A DNA stretch of 64,000 nt from Linnemannia elongata (taxonomy: Eukaryota > Mortierellomycota > Mortierellomycetes > Mortierellales > Mortierellaceae): contig JAXBDG010000007.1 of the NCBI GenBank assembly GCA_036320915.1, forward strand, positions 1,178,001-1,242,000, given 5' to 3'. The number at the start of each line of letters is the position of its first letter. The first letter of the stretch is position 1. Below the pieces are notes generated by a model. The model was not told the DNA's origin. It ran no database searches and saw only the letters and a list, made by a program, of their open reading frames with translations. A program made the position numbers and the translations under genes. Positions 35,438 through 48,578 of this stretch are shown here, in pieces.

Positions 35438-38400
35438 ATGGCATCCAATTGGGCCTTTGACCAGGGCTCGCCAGGGGTAGTGCGCCGATCAGGACCAAGC
35501 GTAGCACTGGAGGCAGAGGCCAATGCAGCCATGACGACACCCTCACCACTTCTACTGAGCCAGGACACCCGCTTCCTTCTCTCCCCTATGCCCGCATCCA
35601 TGGTACAAGGACAGAACCTAGGACAGGGACAGTCCAAAACCACCACTTCATCGTCCACCGCAGTTACTCTCTACCCACTCGAGTCCGTACCATCTCACTT
35701 GCTCTGCGCCATTTGCACCCTGCCCTATGAGAACCCGGTCCACTTCCTCCCTTGCTGTCACGTCTTTTGTCTCGAGTGTATCCAACTCTGGATCGTTATG
35801 AATCTGGGCGACGAACTCCTTCAAAACGAACTCCGACGAGCTTACCCTGCTGATGAAGAGCGCCAATGGATCCTCGACGTTATGGAGGGACAAGGAGGGC
35901 AGCATCCGCATCTGCAGCAGCAGTTCATGGTCGAGCTCGCAAGGATGGGCCACTCTCGTTCCCGGTCTGGAGCAGGAGCATCTGGCAACAACAACTTTTA
36001 TGAGAGCTTCAACCATTTTTCGCCGGCCCAACAGCAGTTGCTCCAACAACAGCAGATTCAGCAGCGGATCGCGTTGTTGCTTGAGAGCCGGGTGATGCCC
36101 AAGTGTCCTATGTGTCGCACCTCGCTCCACATTCATGGATGGGACAGGATCGAGGAACAAGTCAAGATCCCTACCCCTACCCGGCCACGACCTGTCGGCC
36201 AATCGGACGAAACAACAGCGACAACACTCACCTTTTCGGACTGGATGCGAGGCAGTAGCCCAGGTCAAGGGGAAAGACCTGTCTCTGGTGTGGAACGACG
36301 CCGGCGGCACGACAGATTCACAGCCAACAGAGGTGCCAGAGGAGGTAGCCGAGGAGGGAGTCGCGAGGATGTCATTGGAGAGGAGGAAGAGATCGAGATG
36401 GAACATGTCCGAACCTCGAGAAGTCGTCTCAACCATAGCAACAGCAGTGGTCACACCGTGTCTCCCTTCCAATCCGGTTCCTCTGGTTCTTCCTTTGCAG
36501 CTCGCCATCAGCACCGATTCGACGCACGACAGCAGGACACGTCTGACATGAATGATGACGAGGAGATCCAGAGTCCTACAACAGCGGTGATTGGCCGGCG
36601 CCCAAGCGAATGGATGCGGTACCAACAGCGACAACTCCAAGCTCATCAGGAACGAGAACAGGCAAATCGACAAAGAGCTGCAGCGGCCGCTGCAGCTGCT
36701 GACGAGGTCGGCGGAGTTCCTCACCCACATGCCATCACCGCAAGTCGACTGAACGAACAGCAGGAACAAATTCGTCGCCTTTATCTCGAACAGGAGAGTC
36801 AGGAAGAATTGTTGCGCACGCTGACGGCTCGGGCAGCTTCGATCATTGAAGCAGAGGAGGAGAACCGGCGACAGGCGACTAACTCTAATACGACTTCGGT
36901 CAGCACATCGGACAGTTCCAGTCAACATGGGTCTTTGTTGCCACACCACGAGGAGCAACAGGAGCTGGCGCAAGTAGACCAACATCCCACTTCTCTCGAA
37001 CAATCTGGCGACCGACAAGAACGCCTTGGCAGTGAGAGCCAAGAACCTGAGCAAGATTCTCAACGCGTGCTGGCGAGGCAGTCAACCCTCCAGATCGACA
37101 CCACGCTCACTCGACCCAGCAGTCGCCAAAGCCAAACCAACCAGAATGCCTCTACTACTCGATCACGTCAGATCAGCCATGACACTGAAAGTCGGCCAGA
37201 GCAGGCGGCAAACCCTCCCTCCATTCAACAAAGCGAGGACGACCAAGGTCCGCAGGACTCGACCACTCATCGCCAAAGACCACAAGACATAATAGAGGAG
37301 GGGCAGCAGCCTTCAGGGAGCAATGTCGACAACAGCATGCTCAGTGACATGCAGCAGGGGACCCTTGCATGGGCAGAGCGACCTTCGAGCCTTCGACTTG
37401 ATTTGGAGAGACAGGACGAGTCATTGGTACTCTCGACTGGCGATGACGACGAGGGCGACATGAGTGCTTCCGATTCTGTGTCCGACTCGACAATGTCTTC
37501 AGCTTCGTCAGATATCCAACTATCGCCCTCCAACGAATCGACACTTTCATATGGAACCACCTCGACATTTTCCCACAGCGTCATGAACCAGACCTCGGTA
37601 GGAACGCCATTTTCGCAGCGGTCATCTACTCATCCTAATTGGGATCGGCACTCGCTTTCTCTGCAGATGCCTACGATAGAGACAGAGGACACCAGCGTCG
37701 ATGACAATCACCGACGCACTCTGGACAGTCTAGTCGAAGGCGAGAGGGACGAATTTGACGAGCAGCCATGGAGAGATCACCAACGTGAGGGAGAGGATGA
37801 GGAAGGCCACATCAGTTACCACAAGGGACATGAGGGCCTTGGTTGCGGAGAGTTCTCTGGCTCGACTTTGGATCTTGAAATGTCGAGGGCTGAGGGCAAG
37901 AGTAAGGCTGAAGAAATTGTGGACGACATTGTTGAAGGAGATTCACGGCCTTCGTCTAGCTCGTCTCAGACTAATGGAGATGCAAATGCTTTTAACACTG
38001 TTGATCGAGATACCCGCGCCGAAGGACCAACTGTCGATACCCAAGAGACCTCTTCTCAACCAGGGTCTGTGCAGGATCGGGACTCTACTGGAACCTCGTC
38101 TGGCTACGGCTTTCAATTTTCTCAGCCAGTCTGGACCCCTGGATCCTCTGGCGCGTCCCCCTTGGTCCGCGAGCTCGATATCCATTGCCCTATTGTCACT
38201 GCAGAAGGATCTGTCACCACTATCGCCAACATGCAAATCGACGCGGATATTTTGGCCCGAGCCCGATCCAACTCAGTACTCCTCTCTGATGACGACTTGC
38301 CCAATGCCCGTGATCGTTCTTCGCCCATTGACTCGCCCATTCCTACGCCTTCTACTGCTCGACCACGACAGCGCTTCCCAGCAGGATTCCCCCTTTTGGA

Positions 38401-39577
38401 TGACGAAGGACAACCAGGGGAGGAAGATGAGGAGGAAGATGATGAAGAAGTGGTGGTGGCGGTAATCGAGGAAGAGGAGGAACGGGAATCAACTCGTCAT
38501 GAGTTAGAAGTAGCGCCTGAGGAACACCCTGTTCCTGCTGCTCATGTTGCCGAGTCTGTTATTTCGCCTGCGGAACCCGAGGTTGTAGAGGCACAGGCTG
38601 TATCCGTTTCTATGCCTCAGCTGACTGCCTCGAGTGAAACAGATGTCGTCGATGAAGTGCAGTCTGACATTGCTGTTGTGGCCATTGCCTCTCCTCCTAG
38701 CCAACCTGCGGTCATACCAGAGAGCATTCAAGACCCTCTCTCTGCCTCAATTGCAGGCGATTCCACACCAGCACTGTCACTCCCGGTGGATGTTCCTTCT
38801 GCGGATATCGAGAGCGCCGTTGACAGCGCAGACCAAGACCAGCCTGTCACAACGCCTTCCATTGGACCACTCCGAGAAAGTCTGAACTCTCCACCACCTT
38901 TGCCTCTACCTCTTGCCGCCGCCGCCGCTGCTGCGGTCCAAGGTCAGGAAGCGGTAGCCCCGGAGCCGCTGACCCGCGACGTTTTGACTTTGGAGAGGGA
39001 TAACAACCTTGACGAAGAGTCACCGCTACATATTCGGCCTTCAAGAGTCTCCGACATTCATTCCTCGGAGGACCAAGGGCTTCTGGGCGCAGCAGCTTCA
39101 GAGCCTCGGCCGACGCGTAGCACAGAGGAGGTCGAGCAAGAACCAGAGCAAGAGCCAGCAGCAGAGTTCCGGACAGTGGTTCGATACCAACCTCGCCTGC
39201 CCAAGGCTCATGTGATGTCAGACCTTATTTCGCAAATCCGAGTCGAGTGTCCCAACAAACAGTTTGGTTGCGCAGAGACGATGGAGATGCAAAAAACCCT
39301 TCAGCATGGTCGGGACCTGTGCCAGTTTAGAATGGTGATGTGCCCCCGAGCAAGGTGCGGTCTCTGGATGAGAGCTGATCAGATCTTGGAGCATATCTTG
39401 ATGGTGGAGCCCAGCAATAGCTTGGCATCGTCTTCGTCCTCGTCGTTGTCGACTCCTCCTTCTTCTGGTGGTCTTTCATCTGCGCGGTTAGCGTCTTCCA
39501 GCTCTGGTCGCTCACACAAGGTATGATATATTTTTTATGATGCATGCAATTTTGCTCCGATACTGCGCTGTCCTTGG

Positions 39578-39613
<36 letters not shown>

Positions 39614-40038
39614 TGTTGGGTGGGTGAGTAGCAAGTGTGAATATGTTGTATTTTTCTTTTGTTTTCGCAAAGCAGTAAAGGCTAACTGTTACCCTTTTGT
39701 TGTTCCACTATGCCGATAACTAGAATGGAATCACTCGAAGCAAGACAAAGTTTGGTATCAATCAGTCTAGTCAAACCAGTGACAACCAGCAGAACAGAAC
39801 GTCCTCTGCAATTGCTTCTGCTTCAACTGTGATCCCGAACCCATTGATCCCACCGTGTCCTGGCCTGACCTGGGAACGCGAACAGCTGGCCAGAGCAACC
39901 GGTATCATTGGCCACCTGACAGAGGAGAACTCGAGTCTTCGTCAGATGATTCGGCAACTGACGCTTCAGAACACCAAGCTGACCAAGGAGAAAGATCGTC
40001 TTCAGCGGTATGCAAACCTGGGGCTTGGACGGGACTAG
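35438..40038 (+). CDS. RING-finger protein with TRAF-type zinc finger and C-terminal coiled coil (putative E3 ubiquitin ligase)
   Basis: Exons 35438-39520 and 39724-40038 encode 1,465 residues. A C3HC4 RING begins at Cys90-x2-Cys93, continues with CCHVFCLEC (Cys106, His108, Cys111, Cys114) and closes only at Cys223-x2-Cys226, so a 108-residue insertion rich in Gln and charged residues splits the domain. A very long acidic, Ser/Gln/Glu-rich middle (about 300-1250) has short poly-Ala runs. Near 1271-1312 a Cys/His-rich segment (VECPNKQFGC ... LCQFRMVMCPRARCG) resembles a TRAF-type zinc finger. The second exon ends in a leucine-zipper-like helix (LTEENSSLRQMIRQLTLQN). RING plus TRAF-type fingers suggest an E3 ligase assembled through the coiled coil. 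The substrate is unknown. The start is the first Met after a probable 5'-UTR intron. Confidence 0.85.
39582..39611 (+). repeat. 30-base poly(T) run in the RING gene intron
   Basis: A T run inside the only coding intron (39521-39723), about 110 bases upstream of its TAG acceptor. Confidence 0.9.
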
Positions 40039-43000
40039 GACTAGTAAAATAATATAGACAAACGGCAACGATAGTTTTGAACATAATCTATACTCCATAA
40101 TAGCGAACCTTTTAGATACCAAAATACCATAAACGCGTCTATCTCTCACCTAATCACCTATATATGTTTGGCCATGGTTGCCAATGTGGCAGTGTCCAAT
40201 GCGTACAGCAAAGCCATACGAAAAGCCATCCATCCTCTGCGAGGTCATGGGCGATGCTGTCAGTCCTTTGCCTTGTCCATTTTTCCTCCTTGCAACAACA
40301 AATTGAGTACCTTTGCGGCTGATTGCTACATTAAGTCGATCTGCATGTGTTTTTTCCTGGGGGTAAGCCGAAAAATGCTTAGGTATATAAAACCACGACA
40401 TGCGGTAGGGAACAATTCCTGCAAGTCGAGCGAGCGAGTAATGGACTATGGTATGGTGTGTGTGCGACATTGACAATGGGTAGGATCGAGGTAGAGTGCA
40501 ATAGTCTCACAATGGATCATTGGGACAAACACCTTTTTTCTTTCTCTCCAAGCTATCCCACTATCCGAACTGTCCAACCTCATCCCGTTCTACTATCCCT
40601 CCTCCCATCCCATCCACACTCCCTTCCTCGCCTCTTCCACCCCTTCCTCCTTCTTTGTTTCTGTTCTTCCTGCCTGCTTCTTCTCCCTAGTGCCCCTCAT
40701 CCCCTCGCATCTCTTTGTCTCTCTTTCCACCCGCCGCAGTCAATAAGAGCGGAGAGGAAAAAAAAATAATCAAAAATCTCGCCGTCAGTACTTACTGCGG
40801 CACACACGAACCTTGTTGATTTTTTTGCTCTTCTAACTGTGTTTTTCATTTCATTCAAAAGGGCGAGGAAGAGTAGGTGGGCATCGCCATTGAACCTGTT
40901 TGTCGACTCTCTTTGTTGTGGGTTTGTCAATTGTTGTTATTGTGGATTCTGGCAAGTGAGCGTGAGCAAAAGGCAAGGCGCGAGATATCCGATATCCTAT
41001 ATCCAATGAAGAGTACAGCATGTATCGGCTTTTCGAAGACTTGTTCTTTGGGCGTTTGGCGTTTTAGTGGTCGTTGTTGAGAGAAGAGACGAGAGGCCAA
41101 AACTCGTTTTAAAAGGAACGCAAGACGGACAGTGCGAGGATACAAGGCGGATGGCGTATCACGTACAAAGAAAGAATGATTACGTACGGTACAATGACAC
41201 CCCTCTCTTGCCCCTCTTTTTGAATCAATTCACAGGCTCTCATTTTCTTTATGTTTGTGGCACAAACACATACATTCACGCTGCGGACACACACCCTTTT
41301 TCCATTGCGTGGATGAAGATGATGGTGATAAAATAGTGCGAATGGAAGGGAAGGAAAGGAAAGGGGGCAAGGAGAACACAGAGAGAGAGAAAGAGCACAC
41401 ACAAACATACACACACACACAAAGGGAACTATGATTGATGATGGCTTGTTTTGTTTGTTTTCCGTCCCTCTTCTCTCCTCTGTAAGCAAGGTTCAACCAC
41501 GCAGGTAGGAGGACGTATTGTGATGATTTCATGCAGTTTTTTTGTTTTTCTTTATCATCGACACGAAAAGGTGACCCAAGCCATCATATCTGAAATTGTA
41601 CATGTTTTTTTTTGCTCGCTTCCCTCTCGTGGCGCGAGTACTGTTGTTAAGTTGAAGCTTTTTTAGTCGTTGTAAGCCGAGCGAGAGCAATTGTTGTTGT
41701 GTTTAAACGAACATCATTTGCGAAATAAAAAGAGAAATCGAAAAGAGCATAGTTTGTTCTATGACTGAGTAAACGAGTGAGTGAGTAAATGGTATTTTTT
41801 GCGAGGTGAGAGTGTCCTTCTCTGCCGCAAAGCCCGGCCCTTTTTTCAGCTCTGCCTCCTTCTCCTCCCTTTTTCTCTCTCAGTCTGCAACGACGCAAGA
41901 GAAAACAACAACAGCGACAGCAGCAAACAACAAACAAAAAAAACGAAAGCCAGCCCCAAGACGAAGAAAAGAGAGAAGAAGAAAAAGTCAGCCAGCCAAT
42001 TAAAATGCGCCGCAGGAATGGTGTATGTACACACAGTAGTAAGTACGCATCACAGCTTGGAACACAAGGTCCAGCCCTCCAATTCCCTCCTCCGTCCCTT
42101 TGTCCTGCTGAGTATAGTAAAGTAGTGTATCCTGTCTTTGAAGGTCCATTTGTCCCAGACTCCCCCATCCCCCCCTCCCTCTCCTGTCCTATAATCCTCG
42201 TTTACTTTTCTCATTTTTTTGCTGTTTTCGCTTCTTTCTTCTTCTCTTTTCTTTTTTTTTCCTTCAACTTTCTATCTATTCCACACTCGCATACAAACTA
42301 TTACACACCTCTAGCACACACTGCCAAAACTTTGCTTACTATTTCAACAACTTCTTTCACTCCAACTACTCCATTCTGCTCCATTGCCCAACGCACCTTC
42401 TTTTGTAACATCCTCTTCTTTATAACTCCTTTTTCTTTTTACTCTCTACCTCTCTTGCATTCCCGTACATACATTCTCTAATTGAACGCTCTGTTCCCTT
42501 CCTGACCACTCGTCACAGCGCCTTTTTTTTTTTTTTTTTTTTTTTTTTTCTTTCTCTTTCTCTTTTTCCTTTATTACACACATATATACAGACATACCCA
42601 ACATGGCATCCGAGGCCGCTTGCATGCAATAGGATCATTCCCTTCCTCTTCTCTCTCTTTCTACTACTGCACTCCTCATATTACCTATAATAATAATACT
42701 CCCCCAACCGGTTCCCCTTCCCTTGTTTCTATCGAATGCCTTCTTTCTCCTGTTTCTACTACTACTCCTACTACTGTTAGTCCAACCTATCGCAATTCTT
42801 TTGACTGCGCTCTATTACTATCACCCCGACTGTTCTAGCACCAGTTCCTTCACTACAACCGTCACCTTCTCTTTCTTTTCTTTCCTTACCCTCTTCGTCA
42901 CCACCTCCACCCTTACCCGTCACCTTACTCCTACTTTCCCTGCCCCCAGCCCCCTTCCTATTTCCGCCACCATACGCTCCCTAAGAGTCCCCGTCCAGTT

Positions 43001-43304
43001 CCCCCGTCCAGTTCTCTCTCCTCCCTTCGCCCATCCCCCTCCAGACCCATAATATTTACTTTTCTACACTGCCCTTTTCCTTTGTAGTTCCTTCACGACT
43101 TACGACCTCTTTCTCTGTTTACGTTCTTCGTTCTTTGTTTCCTTTCTACTTCTTTCTTTCGTTGACGTTCTCTTTTCTCCCTAAAAAAAGAACCTATTTT
43201 TGAATTCGACAGCTTCAATCGTACCGCAGCCTCTGCCCTAGGATCTGATTTCAATCTAACTCCTTTATCCCCCCCTCAACCCTCTCCTCGACATCTTATC
43301 CTTC
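40039..43304. other. 3.3-kb intergenic region, cyclin promoter and leader
   Basis: No supported gene. The first 1.5 kb is mixed sequence with an AC/GA-rich stretch near 41,335-41,430. From about 42,170 to 43,190 the + strand is strongly pyrimidine-rich, with a T run at 42,523-42,549. A nine-codon upstream frame lies at 42,603-42,632. This looks like a large regulatory region for the Pcl-type cyclin, a gene class often tightly controlled. Confidence 0.5.
42603..42632 (+). promoter_or_regulatory. Candidate upstream ORF (9 codons) in the cyclin leader
   Basis: ATG GCA through TAG encodes MASEAACMQ and sits immediately downstream of a pyrimidine tract, about 670 bases before the chosen cyclin start. 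If it is in the mature leader it could act as an upstream ORF. This depends on where transcription starts and on any leader intron, neither of which can be seen here. Confidence 0.25.
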
Positions 43305-45996
43305 ATGCTGACTTTACAGGCATGTGCAGCGACAACGACCGGTACAAGCTTCCCGCCTGGCGGAGGCCCTGTTGGGCTCTCTGACCAGGCGTCGTCTTCC
43401 TTTTCGGGTTCTACCCATTTTCAACCCTCTCGTCATTCTTTTCGTCCTTCTTCCACATCCACCATAACATCCAACAGCATCGGCAACTCTACATGCAGGA
43501 AACGTTCTTACCCCCATGACGAACAGACACACGACGATTCTATCCTCAGCAATCGTCAGGAACAACCTGAAATTACTTCTTCCGACTCTGTCTCGAACAC
43601 CAGCACGTCTTCCGCCGCAGTAGAAACTCCCTTTCAGTGTCCTCGGCTTCAAACCCAGCAACTCTGCCTTCCACGAAAGTCCACCCAGCCTCTTGCAACG
43701 TTGCAAGGCCTCGGAGGCGTGCCTGGTCAGTGTCCCCTCGATCCCAGTACTGCCAAGGCCAACTTTGTCGACAGTCTTGTTGGTAAGTACATATCTGGTC
43801 ATCATTGGTGGATCTATTTTTTTTTCTTTTTGTTGCGGAGGCGGCGCTTTTATTACATCTTTCATATGTAGATTGGCTCTAGACTTTAAGCCGCAGTACT
43901 TTTTTATTGCCACTATTTTTTATATTTTTTTCCTCGTTGCCGCGCTTTTTTCTTTTGTTTATTTGTTTTCTTTTTATGCCCAAAGTCCTTTTTACCTACT
44001 GTGGTTGTTCGGTTAGCAGCAGCAGGTGAAGGCGCAGACTAAAGGCACGGTCTCTTTGTAAACGATATCGATATCGTCTCCCCTGTTCTGTTGTCGTACG
44101 TGATTGCGAGTCGCACTGCCTCCGTTGCTCTCTTGCTCCCAACTATTACTCTCAGCCCCCACCCAGTCCACATCACCACTTTATTTTTGTCCATATCCTC
44201 AACCGTTCCTTTTGCCTTCATCCTACATCCATATCTTCGTCCATACTCTCTTCGACTCTATACAACACATACGCTTTACGTACTTGTCTGACGGCGTGCG
44301 GCGGCGGCTTATATTCTGACACATTTGGTGTTGAGTTCGGGCGTAGCCATTTCGACTGCGCCGTGTCGTGATCTATCTGCTGCTCTTCTCCTGCAAGCTG
44401 CTGGGTACGCGTCCCCCTTTCACTCCTCTGTCCATCTCCTCTTTCTTTCCGAGATACAAATACCCCGCCTTCATTTCAGTTGATGACTGACCCTTTCCCG
44501 CCCTCAGTATCGACATGCAGGCGACTTTTTTTTCTCCTTCTGTCCTTTTCTGTTTATCGTATCACGTTATCTCTTACATCACATTCCTGCATCAGTCTTC
44601 AACCAAACCTTCCAACTCTACCACTCTCATATGACCTTGTGTGCGTGTCCGTCTCTATTGATTCATCCTGTGTTTGTATGAGTAACCCCTTGATATTCAC
44701 CTCTATTGTTCTTGTCGTCTTCTTTGCTTCTTTGTGTTTATTCTCTCCCCTCCCACCCCCTCTGTTCATCTTCTCTCTGGCCGTTGTTCCTCCACTTGTC
44801 TGTGCCCTTTCTCTCTTTCCCTCCGATTCTTTCCCTCCTCGCCCGTATTGGTCAACATGTCGACTCCATCGACTCTTCATCTGATAGACACGGCTGCTAT
44901 TGTCATCGAGTCTATCTGGCCACCACTTCCCGGTTCATCGGAATGTCCCCAAAAACAAAAGGGTCTTCCTCTCCGTACCTTCATCCAGGAAACACTTAAG
45001 CGATCCCGTAGCTCCTACTCGACTCTCCAGACCGCCCTGTTCTATCTCTACAAAATCAGGAACAAAGTCCCCTGTGCCTACTTAAAGCGTCGTCAGGACC
45101 AGCTCTATGCTCACCAGACCTTGCCTTCATCCTTTACCGCCGCCGGACTTGCCACGCCACCAGCTTCACCCTATCACCAACAAAATCTTTCCGAGTTCCC
45201 CATCAATGTCCAAGGCCCAGACTACTTTAGCGTGCGCAAGATGGATTGCAAACCATCTTTGCCATCGCCTCTTTCGTCCAATTGCTCAATGGCATCTGCC
45301 AGCCCTGCATCTGTCTCTGGTTATAGTCCATGCTCGTCGGCTTCGCCTTCGTCCACAACCTCCTCGCCTGACTCGTCCTCAGCTTCGCCCTGCCCCTCGT
45401 CATCTGCAGCTGCATCATGCACGTCCACGTCATCGGCGTCTGCAGGATCGTCATCGTCGTCGTCCAGCCAGTCCAACAGGATCATCTACTGTGGTCGCCG
45501 CACCTTTTTGGCCTCGTTGATGGTCGCTTCCAAGTATCTCCAGGATCGGAACTATTCTAACAAGGCTTGGGCCAAGATTTCGGGTCTGTCTATTAAGGAG
45601 ATCAATGCCAACGAGCTCGTCTTCCTAAAGCTGATTGATTACTCTCTCTTTGTTTCTCATGAAACATTCATGCGCTGGACCGCACTCCTGGTCGCCCATG
45701 GTCCCGAGGCAACGCGCAAGTTTATGCAGACAGCAGATGCTGTTCATGCCAATGCTTTCGCTGCTCGCGTCATGTCTGCGCCACCAGTGGTTCTCAATGG
45801 GGGTCTTATCCGATATGCCGCTCACAAGAGCGATGTCGTGGCCTCGGCACCTTCTCCTGCTTCCAGCGTCTCTGAGGACGATATAGCCGACACTTGCGAG
45901 AACCTGGAGACTACTGCATCGAGGAACGTCAAGGTGGCTCGTATGAACACATACCCCCCTACCTTCCATAGCAGCGGTCATGTTGTTTGCGGTTGA
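43305..45996 (+). CDS. Pcl/Pho80-type cyclin
   Basis: Two exons, 43305-43782 and 44888-45996, encode about 528 residues. The 1,105-base intron divides the first cyclin helix: exon 1 ends ANFVDSLV and exon 2 resumes DTAAIVIESIWPPL, rebuilding the Pcl cyclin signature. The cyclin box continues with LRTFIQETLKRSRSSYSTLQTALFYL. A Ser/Pro-rich insertion of roughly 120 residues follows, and then CGRRTFLASLMVASKYLQDRNYSNKAW and LELNVFLKLIDYSLFVS-type sequence complete it (about 357-430). Cyclins of this group activate Pho85/CDK5-like kinases in nutrient sensing and polarity. The first Met is uncertain: a TTACAG acceptor lies just after it (43,320), so an upstream exon could exist. A second possible start at 44,857 (MSTPSTLHLIDTAAI) would skip exon 1 but lose the conserved FVDSLV. 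Confidence 0.8.
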
Positions 45997-46838
45997 GCTC
46001 TATCTTTTTTTCTTTCGTGTGTTTTTTTCATTTCTTTTTTTATCTTCAGGTTGTACTTGTGTTCCGGGGAGTGTCTGGGGTTTTTGTGGGAGTCCTATCG
46101 CAAAGATTACTTTCATTGTGCAATGGCTTTTTTTTTTGTTCCTTTCCTTTTCTTGTCCTGCTCCCCATCCGACCCTCCCCTGTTCCTTCATTGTGTTTTT
46201 TCTCACGCTTCTCGCTCTTGTCGCCCTCTCCTCTCTTCACCTCTCCTCTGATCTGAAGCATTCTGCTTTGGTCCCGTCCCTTTTTGTTGTTGCCTTGAGC
46301 TTTGGTTTCATTTCCCATACGGTTGGTACTGGAGAACGTAGTAGCAATAATTAGTCGATTGTATTTGTAAAAAATGGACTCTTTTCTTCTCAATAGCTTT
46401 TATCGGTCTCTCTTTTGAACCATGTGTTGATGAACAATGCGCCAATGAAAGAATGTTTATGGCTTCCCAACTGTGCCAGCGCCAGATAAATACGAAACTG
46501 TCGAAAACCAGCCAGAAAGTAGTCCGCTATAGTTCTGATGTTGATTGTTTTTTTTGTTGCCGCAGATCCATCATGAGCTCAAATGTATCTCTTTGGTGCC
46601 TGTCTCTTCTGTTGCCTTGTGATCCTTTGAAATCAAAATAGCGCTTTCGATGCGTTACCTCATTAATCGCTTGTTAATCAAGTAGAACGATCCTCCCCTC
46701 CACAAGCACAAGCCAAGGAATAAATAGTTTTAGGCACGACCACGATACCACGATACATAGAGAAGAATAGATTTGTTGTCAAAGGATAGGCAAGGCCTGG
46801 TCTGCTTTTTATTTTTGCACAAGGTTTGGAGTGATTGT
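45997..46838. other. Convergent spacer between cyclin and P1 genes
   Basis: About 840 bases between two convergent stop codons. It is T-rich on the + strand near 46,010-46,200. No gene recognised. Confidence 0.5.
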
Positions 46839-47918
46839 TTAATCGAAGAGACCTGTAGATTGAAAGCAAAATAAAAAGAGATATTAGAATACTGGTCGAA
46901 ACGTGAAGCATCAATGAACATAACACCTGACAGCAACTCCTGTCAATCGAACAAGGGAACAGACTTACCGAATCCCATATCGTCATCAGACTCCTCCTTG
47001 GCCTCCTCCTTCTTCTCCTCGGCCTTCTCCTCAGCAGCGGCAGCACCACCGGCGGGGGCAGCGGCACCGGCAGCGGGGGCGGAACCAGCAGCGCCAACGT
47101 TAGACAACATGGCGGCGACGTCCTTGCCCTCGAGGGCCTTGGCGAAGAGGGAAGTCCAGATCGACTCAACCTCGACGTTGGCAGCCTTCAAGAGGGTCTG
47201 GAGCTTGTCAGACTATTTGTAGGGAAGAGAAAGGCGACAAAAGGACGTAAAAAGGTCAGCGTTTCTGTGCAGAGTAGGAGGAGTATGCCCTTGTTGTGTT
47301 TGGCAGATCCCGATCCTTGACTCGATTACTAAAGATTGCCATCGTTTCACGTCCTGTCATCCTGAACTATCAAAAAAGCGCAGGGGTCCTTCGTTATCGG
47401 CGTTGTCGTTATGTCGAGTTGTGGCATAGTGTGGCGTCAATTGTCGGTGGAAGCGAGCGTGAAAGAGCACCTGCTGTTCCTCCCAAGTTGACAACACATA
47501 GTCGATTGAAAGTCGGTTCGAGACTTCATCGATCGGTGGCGATGAGACGTGTTGCGGTGACGCCGAGTGTCGTTGAGCAGCGGTAGGGAGTCGATTTGAG
47601 GCGAAGGGGTAACTAGCAGTCGATTGAGAGAAGACAATCGGCCATCGGTCAAGTCCGCCTAACCTCAATCGGCATGATCTCCCTTTCCTCCCCAACTGGT
47701 GCCAAATCGCCACAGCAAAAAAAAAAAAAAAAATCCATCGATCCCGGTATCCATCGAGTTGAGTATCGGTCCCCCATTGCAATGGTGTTGTATCTGTTCA
47801 TCCATCAGCGTCGGTCGTTGGAGGATGTAGTATTGTTGGACCGATACTTAACGGTGATCTCGACGTGGTCGTCGGTGAGGATGAGGGCAGCGTAGCTGGT
47901 AGCGAGTTCAGAAGACAT
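46839..47918 (-). CDS. RPP1: 60S acidic ribosomal stalk protein P1
   Basis: Exons (minus) 47918-47853, 47212-46969 and 46852-46839 encode 107 residues, the usual P1 length. The N-terminal helical dimerisation domain reads [22 protein letters not shown], then [21 protein letters not shown] across the first splice. An Ala/Gly/Pro hinge and a Glu/Lys-rich region follow, and the universally conserved [11 protein letters not shown] tail binds elongation factors. The last exon is only 14 bases and contributes the end of Gly plus Leu-Phe-Asp-stop. Without it the tail would be truncated, so the splice is well supported. P1 pairs with P2 on P0 to form the stalk that recruits eEF1A/eEF2 and activates their GTPase. 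The first intron, 640 bases, uses a GTTAAG donor that is slightly unusual for this window. Confidence 0.95.
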
Positions 47919-48578
47919 CTTTGTCGAAAATGTGGTGCTGAAAAGAGAGGGATTCGACTGTTCCAATTCAGCGAAACGATATAATCCTGTCATTTGATCA
48001 CATGACTTTTTAATTTTGATAGTTGATGGAAGAAGCGAAAGCTGGGAGCGGATTACCATTACGTCATCAAAAGTGAAGGGGGGGGGCCTTGGGACCCCTA
48101 GTTGGTGGCAACTAATGAATAAAGCTCCCAGCCTTATAAAAGCAAATGTTGGATGCATGTGCAATATGTTTCTTATTTTTCCTTACTCTCCTCACCTTTG
48201 CCGTTAAGTAATAATGCCAAAGCAAACAGCAAAGGAGGACTGTTCGCTCGCAGCTAATACAACCATGCCCTGAGGCCGGGCTAATCACTGCCGAACGAGT
48301 AGGAAGGCAGCGGCTCGTTCTCGCTCTCCATTTGATGGAATATCAAGCTCTCCGTTGAAAGGTGCTTCTTTCTCCAAAACTCAAGGGTTTCCTTTTTTGC
48401 TTGTTCACCCCATTCCTTCTTTCGTTTTGTTCATTGCTCTCATCCTTCCCGTACACACCATCATCACCCACATCACTCAATCACTCTCCCACTTTCCCTT
48501 CCTTTGACTCGTTCTCCTCTGCTCTCACTCTCTCTCGCTCTTTCGTACCTCTTCCACACACACACAGAATTAGCTATA
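47919..48578. promoter_or_regulatory. Divergent promoter between RPP1 and the acyl-CoA dehydrogenase gene
   Basis: 660 bases separate two divergently transcribed start codons, so both promoters lie here. The right side (48,380-48,560) becomes pyrimidine-rich on the + strand next to the dehydrogenase start. No clear TATA element or named motif was identified. Confidence 0.55.

Noticed and set aside
35648..37063. 471-codon frame on the minus strand inside the RING gene
   Set aside because: It is antisense to a well-supported coding exon with conserved zinc-finger motifs. The open frame is a by-product of that exon's codon composition.
47500..47530. GGTTCGAGACT, resembling a tRNA B box
   Set aside because: No matching A box, acceptor stem or cloverleaf could be drawn around it, and it lies inside the P1 intron.
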